DNA from: Azospirillum sp.
GTDB taxonomy: Bacteria > Pseudomonadota > Alphaproteobacteria > Azospirillales > Azospirillaceae
Assembly (NCBI GenBank): GCA_016124535.1
Contig: WGNK01000012.1
Span: 1-56,369 of the forward strand
Direction: 5' to 3'
DNA length: 56,369 bases
Shown here: positions 26,805-34,345 of the stretch, in pieces
Layout: each line of letters begins with the position of its first letter
Position numbering within the stretch: position 1 is the first letter of the stretch
The notes under the pieces: model-generated
Seen by the model: the letters and a program-made list of their open reading frames with translations, nothing else
Told to the model about the DNA's origin: nothing
Databases searched by the model: none
Made by a program: the position numbers and the translations under genes

Positions 26805-28601
26805 ATGACCGCCACCGATATTCAGATCGCCATCTGCGGCTCGGCCGGCGATGGCACCATCGCCGCCGGCAATATCCTGCGCAATGCTTTGGCCACTGCC
26901 GGTTACCGGGTGATCAGCTTCGACGTTTATCCGCCGGAAATCCGCGGCTTCGGCAAATGCATCTCACGGCTGCGCATCACCACCGAACAGGCGTATTCGC
27001 TGAAAGAAAAGTCCGACTGCCTGATCTCGCTCGACGACAGCCACACCATCCCTCATGTCGGCGAAGTGCGGGATTTCGGCGCCGTGATCTTCGAGGCCAA
27101 GCCGGTGGCGCAGGTGCCGGAAGGCGGTCATATCACCGCCCATGTCCGTCCCGGCCAGATCCCCTATGGCTTCTCGATCCGCGAGATCTCGGAACAGGCG
27201 ACCAGTTCCAACCGCTCGCGCAACGTGGTCGCTCTGGCGATCATGGCCGGGCTGTTCGGGCTCGACAAGGGCCCGTTCCGCCAGACCATCGACTCCACCT
27301 TCGGCAAGAAGAACAAGAAAGTGGCAGAGGTCAACCTGGATGCCTTCGAGACCGGCTACGCCGTCGGCGCCGCCACGTTCAAACTGGATAGTGTGAAATT
27401 CGGCCCGCCCGGTAAATCGGTCCGCCAGGGCAAAGTCACCATCCTGTCGGGCAATGCCGCGACCGTGCGCGGGCTGCTCGATGCCGGGATCGACTGCTAT
27501 TTCGGCTATCCGATCACGCCGGCAACCTCGATCATGGAGCGTCTTGCGGTCGAGATGCCCAAGCGCGGCAAGCGCCTGCTCCAGACCGAGGATGAGATCT
27601 CGGCGATCGCCGCCACCGTCGGCGCCGGCTATGCCGGAGCGCGGGCGGCCACCGCGACCTCCGGCCCCGGCCTCGCGCTGATGATGGAAATGCTCGGACT
27701 CGGCACCATCGCCGAAGTTCCGGCGGTGGTCCTGGTCTCCCAGCGCGGCGGCCCCTCCACCGGCATGCCAACCAAGACCGAGCAGTCCGATCTCAACGCC
27801 GCGGTCTATGGCAGCCACGGCGACAGTCCGCGCATCGTGATCGCGCCGACCAATGTCGAGGGCTGCTACCGCTGCGCCGGCAAGGCGTTCGAGATGGCGG
27901 AAGCCTACCAGACCCCGGTGATCGTGCTGTTGGACCTCTATCTGTCCAACCGCTACGAGACGGTCGTGCTGGCCAACGAGGCGCCGTTCAATCCCGATTG
28001 CAACAAACGCTGGCGCCGCACCGAACGCGACGAGGTCTATCGCCGCTTCGCCGCCAGCGATGACCAGATCAGCGCCCGTGCCATTCCGGGCGACGAGGGC
28101 GGCATGCATGTGGTGACCGGGCTGGAGCACAACGAGTTGGGACGACCCAACGACACTCCGGAAATCCACACCGCAATGAGCGTCAAGCGCCACGACAAGC
28201 TGAAGGCCGCCCTGCGCCACCCCGACTTCACCATCTGCAAGCGCTTCGGCGATGACGGCCCGATCGATGTCGGGCTGCTCGGCTGGGGCTCGACCTTCGG
28301 CGAATGCCTGGAGGCGATGTTCATGGCCCGCGCCGAGGGCATCCGCTGTGCCGCCATGAAGGTGGTGATGCTGTCGCCGTTCCCGGCCGATCCGGTCGCC
28401 GAATTCATGGACGACTGCAAAGCCGTGCTGGTGCCCGAACTCAACTTTCAGGGCCAGTTCGCCCGCCTGGTCCAGGCCGAACTGGCCCGGCCGGTGGTGC
28501 CGCTGGCCAAGGTGTCCTGCGGCCCGATGCGGGTCGAGGATATCGTGGAAGAAATCAGGCGCCTCGCCGCCCAGGTTCACCAGCCGCTCGCCGCGGAATG
28601 A
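26805..28601 (+). CDS. korA: 2-oxoacid:acceptor oxidoreductase, fused gamma-alpha subunit
   Basis: This protein (about 598 residues) joins the gamma domain (residues 1-190; IQIAICGSAGDGTIAAGNIL, FDVYPPEIRGFGKCISRLRI) to the alpha pyrimidine-binding domain (from about 213; GNAATVRGLLDAGIDCYFGYPITPATSIME, QTEDEISAIAATVGAGYAGARAATATSGPGLALM). The order is that of KorA-type 2-oxoglutarate:ferredoxin oxidoreductases. With KorB it oxidises a 2-oxoacid plus CoA to acyl-CoA and CO2, reducing ferredoxin. ATG 26805 follows AAAGGG; ATG 26766 overlaps the preceding stop and is an alternative. Substrate is inferred as 2-oxoglutarate, not proven by sequence. Confidence 0.9.
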   Translation: MTATDIQIAICGSAGDGTIAAGNILRNALATAGYRVISFDVYPPEIRGFGKCISRLRITTEQAYSLKEKSDCLISLDDSHTIPHVGEVRDFGAVIFEAKPVAQVPEGGHITAHVRPGQIPYGFSIREISEQATSSNRSRNVVALAIMAGLFGLDKGPFRQTIDSTFGKKNKKVAEVNLDAFETGYAVGAATFKLDSVKFGPPGKSVRQGKVTILSGNAATVRGLLDAGIDCYFGYPITPATSIMERLAVEMPKRGKRLLQTEDEISAIAATVGAGYAGARAATATSGPGLALMMEMLGLGTIAEVPAVVLVSQRGGPSTGMPTKTEQSDLNAAVYGSHGDSPRIVIAPTNVEGCYRCAGKAFEMAEAYQTPVIVLLDLYLSNRYETVVLANEAPFNPDCNKRWRRTERDEVYRRFAASDDQISARAIPGDEGGMHVVTGLEHNELGRPNDTPEIHTAMSVKRHDKLKAALRHPDFTICKRFGDDGPIDVGLLGWGSTFGECLEAMFMARAEGIRCAAMKVVMLSPFPADPVAEFMDDCKAVLVPELNFQGQFARLVQAELARPVVPLAKVSCGPMRVEDIVEEIRRLAAQVHQPLAAE

Positions 28602-28626
28602 CGTTGAGACAAAGGGAACCAGCCAG

Positions 28627-29523
28627 ATGACCATCCAGCCCAAACCCGTCTATCTCGACGAAAAACTCGACGAGGTGCGCCAGAGCGGCCGTCTCGACTA
28701 CCGCTCCAAGGCGCTGCCGACCTGGTGTCCCGGTTGCGGCTATTTCGCTATGGTCGAAAGCCTGACCGCGGTGCTGAACCGGATGCAGTTGCCCCACAAG
28801 GACACCGTGATCGTGTCCGGGATCGGCTGCGCCTCGCGCTTTCCGTTCTTTATCAGCACCTACGGCATCCACACGCTGCACGGCCGCGCCCTGCCGGTGG
28901 CGACCGGCATCAAGATGGCCAATGACCGCCTGCATGTGATCGTGGTCGGCGGCGACGGCGACGGCTTTGCGATCGGTGGCGGCCATGTCCCCCACGCCGC
29001 CCGGCGCAACGTCGATATCACCTATCTGCTGTTCGACAACGGCGTTTATGGCCTGACCAAGGGCCAGACCTCGCCGACCTCGGTGCTCGGCTTCCGGACC
29101 TCGACCAGCCCTTACGAGAACCCCGACCGGCCGCTCAACCCGCTCTTGATGGTGCTGTCCCATGGCGCATCCTGGGTCGGCCAGGCCTATGCCGGCAAGC
29201 CCGACCATCTGACCGAGATGATCGCGGCGGCGGTCGCCCATCGCGGCTTCTCCTACCTCAATATCCTCAGCCCCTGCGTCACCTTCGACAAGACCGAGCG
29301 GACCTACAGCAATCTCGGCCTGCAGGTCGCGGACCTGCCGGCCAACCACGATTCCACCAATGTTGCCATGGCCATGGCCGCCGCCATGCGCACCGACCAT
29401 CCCCTGCTCGGCCTCTACTACAAAGAAGACCGCCCCACCCTCAACGAAAACCTCGACAGCCTCGCCGCCAAGGCCGGCGCCGGGACGCCCGCCGCGGGGA
29501 AGAAGCCCGTACGGGCGGCGTAA
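28627..29523 (+). CDS. korB: 2-oxoacid:acceptor oxidoreductase, beta subunit
   Basis: A 298-residue thiamine-diphosphate-binding subunit. TWCPGCGYFAMVESL, SGIGCASRFPFFISTYGIHTLHGRALPVATGIKMAN, the TPP/Mg motif VIVVGGDGDGFAIGGGH ending in LLFDNGVYGLTKGQTSPTS, and NILSPCVTFDK are the beta-subunit hallmarks; CPGC and the later Cys form the single [4Fe-4S] cluster of the catalytic core. AAAGGGAACCAGCC precedes the ATG. It is the last gene of the operon and is followed by a strong stem-loop. Confidence 0.93.
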   Translation: MTIQPKPVYLDEKLDEVRQSGRLDYRSKALPTWCPGCGYFAMVESLTAVLNRMQLPHKDTVIVSGIGCASRFPFFISTYGIHTLHGRALPVATGIKMANDRLHVIVVGGDGDGFAIGGGHVPHAARRNVDITYLLFDNGVYGLTKGQTSPTSVLGFRTSTSPYENPDRPLNPLLMVLSHGASWVGQAYAGKPDHLTEMIAAAVAHRGFSYLNILSPCVTFDKTERTYSNLGLQVADLPANHDSTNVAMAMAAAMRTDHPLLGLYYKEDRPTLNENLDSLAAKAGAGTPAAGKKPVRAA

Positions 29524-29526
29524 CGC

Positions 29527-29561
29527 CGCCGGGCGAGGGGCTTGGCCCCTCGCCCCCCGGC
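29527..29561 (+). terminator. Stem-loop after korB
   Basis: CGCCGGGCGAGGGG pairs with CCCCTCG and CCCGGCG around the loop CTTGG, with two unpaired Cs in the 3' arm. It begins four bases after the korB stop. A T run is lacking, as is common in high-GC genomes. Confidence 0.6.
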
Positions 29562-29714
29562 GCGCCAAAGGACCCGGACTCGCTCTAGGGCTCCTCCGCA
29601 GGCGTCTGCGCGCCGGAATCCAGCTTGCTGTCGGTGCTTGCGGACTCCTTGGGACTGAACCGCCCCGGGATTGCCGGAGGCTGCAACCTTTGAGCGGATG
29701 GGGCGAGGGACGGG

Positions 29715-29792
29715 AAGAAGACCTCGAAATCGTTTTCGGCTGACGTCCGGGAACGGGCGGTCCGGTTGGTGCTTAAGCACAAGAGCAAGTAG
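29715..29792 (+). pseudogene. IS3-family orfA remnant
   Basis: The frame reads KKTSKSFSADVRERAVRLVL followed by KHKSK and a stop. The SADVRERAVRLVL core is the N-terminal helix of IS3-family OrfA proteins. There is no start codon in frame and only 25 residues remain. Confidence 0.5.
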
Positions 29793-29800
29793 GGCTCGGG

Positions 29801-30355
29801 ATGGGCTGCCCCACGGCCGAGTTCATCACACCCGAAGACGGCGCGGAAAAGCAGGATTGCGAGCGCGCCGCGGCCAAGGGCTGGCTGGCCGACATGCCGC
29901 TGCGCGACAGCAAAGACGCCGTCGCCGTCACCTGGTTCTCGATCGAGATCAGCGACGCCAAGGGCAAGCCCAGCTATGCCAATTCTTTCGTCACCGACTC
30001 GCCGTGACCGCCGGGCCTGCGGCAAAACTGGCCGCCTGCGGCCGCGCCAGATGGAAGATTGAGAACGAAACCTTCAACGTCCTCAAGACCAAAGGCTACA
30101 ACCTCGGACATAATTTCGGCCACGGCTAGAAGACGCTGGCCAGCCTCCTGGTCACTCTCAATCTGCTTGCCTTCGCTTTTCATATTTCATACTGCAGCCC
30201 AGTCGACCGTGCTCGCCTGGCGCACCGCACGGGCCAAGCACGGCGCCGGTTGCGTCGGCTTCAAGCACCCGCGCACGATCATCGCCTAAATCGTCTTTCC
30301 CGACTGGTCAGCTCTGCTCCACGCCATCGCCGACCCCAAAGCACAACCGCCCTGA
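29801..30355 (+). pseudogene. Decayed transposase, C-terminal half
   Basis: Pieces in sequence: EFITPEDGAEKQDCERAAAK, then directly DAVAVTWFSIEISDAKGKPS and YANSFVTD, a frame change near 30004, LAACGRARWKIENETFNVLK and GYNLGHNFGHG, a TAG at 30127, TLASLLVTLNLLAFAFH, a seven-base duplication near 30180 shifting frame again, TVLAWRTARAKHGAGCVGFK and HPRTIIA, a TAA at 30287, and IVFPDWSALLHAIADPKAQP. These are parts of an ISNCY-like DDE transposase, the family I also see N-terminally at 1-281. A large internal deletion removes about 80 residues after the first piece. Confidence 0.75.
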
Positions 30356-30385
30356 TCCCAAAGCCGCGCCACCAGACCGAATGGG

Positions 30386-30562
30386 TTACAACGGCGGAAC
30401 CCTGCCGCGGGCGAGATGGAGCAGGAAACTGATCACCAGCAGGATCAAAAACAGAAAGAAGATCACCTTGGCGAATTCAGCAGCAGCGGTTGCGATGCCG
30501 GCAAAGCCGAGAACGCCGGCAATAATCGCCACAACCAGGAAAAGCAAGACCCAGGACAGCAT
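30386..30562 (-). CDS. DUF1328 small membrane protein
   Basis: A 58-residue protein starting [20 protein letters not shown] and continuing [20 protein letters not shown], with two transmembrane segments. This is the DUF1328 (YtjA) pattern, in which FAGIA and AKILFFIFLVLF are conserved. GGAGGT stands before the ATG at good spacing. Function is unknown; relatives are often linked to envelope stress. It lies between decayed transposons and treS. Confidence 0.88.
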   Translation of the reverse strand: MLSWVLLFLVVAIIAGVLGFAGIATAAAEFAKVIFFLFLILLVISFLLHLARGRVPPL

Positions 30563-30945
30563 TCATACCTCCATGGCTAGATTTGGCACGGACCAAAGAG
30601 AAGCGATTATTGGCTGGGTCGGGCCCAGGCGGTGTCGAAATTGGTCGCACCTGTTCCGATTGGGCCGCTCGCCATCACCCGTGCCGGGTTCGCGGCACCG
30701 CCAAACCCTGGCGCCCGGCCAGCCAGGGGGAACCGGCTTGCGGCAGGACGACCGCGACAGGGGTGCAGCACAGATAGCTCTGAAGTAAGAACATGTCGGG
30801 GCGGTGTTTTGTTCCCGACAAATATCCGACACCCGCCCAACCGGGCGCATCCTGGCGATAAGTCTCATGCTTCTTGGAGATGCCTTCGGAGCACCAAGGG
30901 GCGGCGTCACGATACCGGACGGTCAGGATTTTTCCCTGTCTGCTC
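30563..30945. other. Intergenic region between DUF1328 and treS
   Basis: No gene supported. The open frames here are weak and unconserved. The promoter of the minus-strand DUF1328 gene should lie at its left side, but I see no clear -35/-10 pair. Confidence 0.5.
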
Positions 30946-33900
30946 TCAGTCGGACTGCGGCCGCCGCAAGGCCAGGCGCTCGACGATGGCAAGCGCGCCC
31001 GCCACCGGGATCGCCAGCCAGCCCGGACGATTGGCCGCCTCGTAGCAGATTTCGTAATACGCCTTCTCCAACTGCAGCAGGTCAATCAGCGTGGCGAAGG
31101 CAAAGGGGTCTGACGGCACGCTCGGGCAGCCGGCCGCAGCCTCGCGGTAGCCGTCGAGGAACGCACCGATCGCCTGGTCGCGCCAGACCCGCGCGACCAT
31201 CAGCAGCTCTTCCTCGTGTTCGGGCGCGTAGCGGTCGAGGTGGCGCACCGCCGACCACGCCGCATAGTCGAAAGACCGGATCATCCCGGCGACATCGCGC
31301 AGTGGGAGCGTCTTGGCGCGGCGGTCCTCGAGCGGCCGGGCCGGCTCGCCCTCGAAGTCGACGATCATGAAATCGCCCTTGCACAGCAGGACCTGCCCCA
31401 GATGGAAGTCGCCATGCAGCCGGGTCTTGAGGAGATCCGGGCACCAGCCGGCGGCGCCGGTGATCGCCAGCCGGGCATCCTGGTTCAGCGCGATCAGGCG
31501 TTCGGCCATCCGGCGCAGCGGCGCTTCGAGTTCTTCCAGGTGGTGTTCCAGGTAGACGATCGCCTTGGCCGCCCAGCCAAGCGCGCTGTCGCGCAACCGC
31601 GCCAAGTCGTCCCGCCCGAACGGCTCGGGATCGAAGGCGGGATCCCCGGTAACCCGTGCCAGGGCCTGGTGAAACTCGCCGGTGCGGCGTCCCAGCGTCG
31701 CCGCCAATTGGGCATAGACTTCGAAGCGGTCCTGGGGCGTCAGAACCGACTCGCCGATGCCGAGGCGAACCTCGCCCAGTTCGCGGCGCAGGAACTCGGT
31801 GGTATAGGTCCAGCCGTCGCCCTGGTTGCGCACGAAGCCCTGGACCACGGCCAAAGCGATGCGGCAGCCGTCGTTGCCGACATATTCGAGCGAACCCAGC
31901 GTCGGCGGGGTATTGAGGTAACCGGCGCGATCGGTCAAGAAGCGTCCGATCTCGAGTTCGGGGTGAATGCCGGGGCTGAGGCGCCGATAGACCTTGAGCA
32001 CCGTCGCGTTGCCGATAACCCATGATGTGTTGCTCTGCTCGACCGCCAGCGGCTCGATCTCTTCGGAAGCGTTGCGGTGCCATTCCGACCACGACGCGCC
32101 GGCCCGGAATTCCAGCCGGCCGCCGGCGGTGGACTCGGTCGCGTCGCGGTCGATCGCCGCGATCAAGGCGCGGGCATAGCCCTGGTCGCCGGCCGCATCG
32201 AGGATCACGCCGACCTTGGGACCACGCCGCACCTTGGCCAACAGGAACGGCAGGGTTTGGGAATCGCTGCGCGGCAAGGCCCCGGTCCAGCGCACCGCCA
32301 GCGGCAGCGCGTAGAGCTGATCGGCACTGCCGTCGCGCAGGGAAACCCGGCACAGCAGGCTCACCCAGTCGCCCTCGGGCATGGCCATGGCAACGGCATC
32401 GACCAGGACGATCCGGGCAATCAGCGTGTCCTTGGCGGCAAACCAGCGCTGTCGGACGAAGAAGGTCGGCAGGACCGAGCCGACGAAGTCGTCTGCGCTC
32501 TGGCTGCCGAGGAAGCCCGCCCAGCCGTTTCTCAAGACCATGGTCGCCAATTCGGGCATCGGCTCGGGCAAAATTTCGTGCCAGGCCGGCAAGTCTGCGG
32601 CTTCGGCCAGGATAAACCAGAAGAAACCGTAACCGGCCAGCGTCAGCAGATAGGGCTGATCGCTGATCGGCGGAAACGACGAGCGGTCGATCAACTCGAC
32701 CGGCACCCGGCCGCGGAATTCGGACAGATTGAGTTCGACGGCCTGGGCGGCGCGCGAAAGATTGGCGACGCACAGCAAGCACTCGCCGTCATATTGGCGC
32801 AGAAAGGCGATGATTTTGCGATTGCGCGGATAGAGCAAAGTGAAATTGCCGCGGCCGAACGCCCGGTGCCGCTTGCGGACTTCGATGATCTGGCGCATCC
32901 AATTCAATAGCGACGCGGCATTTTCCTGCTGCGCCTCGACATTGACCGCGTGATAGCCATAGACCGGGTCAGAGATCGCGGGCAGATAGAGCCGCGCCGG
33001 ATCGACCCGGGAGAAGCCGCCATTGCGGTCGGGCGACCATTGCATCGGCGTGCGCACGCCATCGCGGTCGCCCAGATAGATGTTGTCGCCCATGCCGATT
33101 TCGTCGCCATAGAACAGGATCGGGGTCCCCGGCATGGAAAACAGCAGGCTGTTCAGAAGCTTGATCTTGCGCCGGTCGTTGCCCATCAGCGGCGCCAGCC
33201 GCCGCCGGATGCCGAGATTGATCCGCGCCCGCTTGTCGGCGGCATAGAAATTCCACAGATAGTCGCGCTCCTCGTCGGTGACCATCTCCAGGGTCAGCTC
33301 ATCGTGGTTACGCAGGAAGATTGCCCACTGGCAGCTTTCGGGAATGCTCGGGGTCTGGCGCAGGATATCGGCGATCGGATGACGGTCCTCCTGGGCGATT
33401 GCCATATACATCCGTGGCATCAGCGGAAAGTGAAAGCACATGTGGCATTCGTCGCCGTCGCCGAAATAGGATGCGGTATCTTCCGGCCACTGATTGGCCT
33501 CGGCGAGGAAGAAGGCCTCGGGATGGCTCTCGCTCAGCGCCTGACGCAGCCGGCGGATCACCGAATGGGTCTCGGGCAGGTTTTCGTTGTTGGTGCCGTC
33601 GCGTTCGAGCAGGTAGGGAATGGCATCGAGCCGCAACCCGTCGACGCCCAGGTTGAGCCAATAGCGCATGATATCGATCACTTCCGCCAGCACCTGGGGA
33701 TTGTCAAAGTTGAGATCGGGCTGGTGGCTGAAGAATCGATGCCAATAGTATTGCTGGGCCTGGACATCCCAGGCCCAGTTGGAGGCCTCGGTATCGGTAA
33801 AAATGATCCGGGTTTCGGCCCAGCGGTGATTATCGTCGGACCAGATGTAGAAATCGCGCTCGGCGCTGCCCTTGGGTGCCACGCGCGCGCGCTGGAACCA

Positions 33901-34248
33901 CGGATGCTGATCGGAGCTGTGATTGATCACCAGTTCGGTGATGACCCGCAGATTGCGGGCATGGGCGGCCGCGACGAAGGTCGTGAAATCGTCCAAACTG
34001 CCATAGGCGGGGTTGACCGACTTGTAGTCGGCGATATCGTAGCCGTCGTCGCGGAGCGGTGATGGATAGAATGGCAGCAGCCAGATCGCGGTGACACCGA
34101 GTTCTGCCAGGTGATCGAGCTTGCTACACAAACCCAGAAAGTCGCCAATGCCATCCCCGGTCGAATCGAAAAAGGCCTTGACATGCAGCTCATAGATGAT
34201 CGCGTCCTTATACCACAGTGGATCGTTCCGTGAGTCTGTCAGGGACAT
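30946..34248 (-). CDS. treS: Trehalose synthase / maltokinase fusion protein
   Basis: An 1100-residue fusion. Residues 1-555 are a GH13 trehalose synthase (maltose alpha-glucosyltransferase): WYKDAIIYELHVKAFFDSTGDGIGDF, nucleophile Asp208 in GVDGLRLDAIPYL, acid Glu250 in FFLAEANQWPED, Asp316 in FLRNHDEL. Residues about 575-1100 are a maltokinase (Pep2) with catalytic LHGDFHLGQVL and metal-binding VDFEGEPARP. TreS interconverts trehalose and maltose; maltokinase makes maltose 1-phosphate, the donor for GlgE. No glgE or glgB is in the window. GAGGA precedes the ATG. It is divergent from malQ, with 97 bases between them. Confidence 0.95.
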   Translation of the reverse strand: MSLTDSRNDPLWYKDAIIYELHVKAFFDSTGDGIGDFLGLCSKLDHLAELGVTAIWLLPFYPSPLRDDGYDIADYKSVNPAYGSLDDFTTFVAAAHARNLRVITELVINHSSDQHPWFQRARVAPKGSAERDFYIWSDDNHRWAETRIIFTDTEASNWAWDVQAQQYYWHRFFSHQPDLNFDNPQVLAEVIDIMRYWLNLGVDGLRLDAIPYLLERDGTNNENLPETHSVIRRLRQALSESHPEAFFLAEANQWPEDTASYFGDGDECHMCFHFPLMPRMYMAIAQEDRHPIADILRQTPSIPESCQWAIFLRNHDELTLEMVTDEERDYLWNFYAADKRARINLGIRRRLAPLMGNDRRKIKLLNSLLFSMPGTPILFYGDEIGMGDNIYLGDRDGVRTPMQWSPDRNGGFSRVDPARLYLPAISDPVYGYHAVNVEAQQENAASLLNWMRQIIEVRKRHRAFGRGNFTLLYPRNRKIIAFLRQYDGECLLCVANLSRAAQAVELNLSEFRGRVPVELIDRSSFPPISDQPYLLTLAGYGFFWFILAEAADLPAWHEILPEPMPELATMVLRNGWAGFLGSQSADDFVGSVLPTFFVRQRWFAAKDTLIARIVLVDAVAMAMPEGDWVSLLCRVSLRDGSADQLYALPLAVRWTGALPRSDSQTLPFLLAKVRRGPKVGVILDAAGDQGYARALIAAIDRDATESTAGGRLEFRAGASWSEWHRNASEEIEPLAVEQSNTSWVIGNATVLKVYRRLSPGIHPELEIGRFLTDRAGYLNTPPTLGSLEYVGNDGCRIALAVVQGFVRNQGDGWTYTTEFLRRELGEVRLGIGESVLTPQDRFEVYAQLAATLGRRTGEFHQALARVTGDPAFDPEPFGRDDLARLRDSALGWAAKAIVYLEHHLEELEAPLRRMAERLIALNQDARLAITGAAGWCPDLLKTRLHGDFHLGQVLLCKGDFMIVDFEGEPARPLEDRRAKTLPLRDVAGMIRSFDYAAWSAVRHLDRYAPEHEEELLMVARVWRDQAIGAFLDGYREAAAGCPSVPSDPFAFATLIDLLQLEKAYYEICYEAANRPGWLAIPVAGALAIVERLALRRPQSD

Positions 34249-34345
34249 TGCGGGTCCTCATGAATCGACGAAACACGGTGGTTGCGGCAGTGGTCATCGT
34301 TGACTGCATGCACTTTTCTTCAGCCCCCCAGCCCGAGCCAATTCG

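Noticed and set aside
30381..30788. 135-codon plus-strand frame
   Set aside because: It is the complement of the DUF1328 gene plus unconserved downstream DNA.
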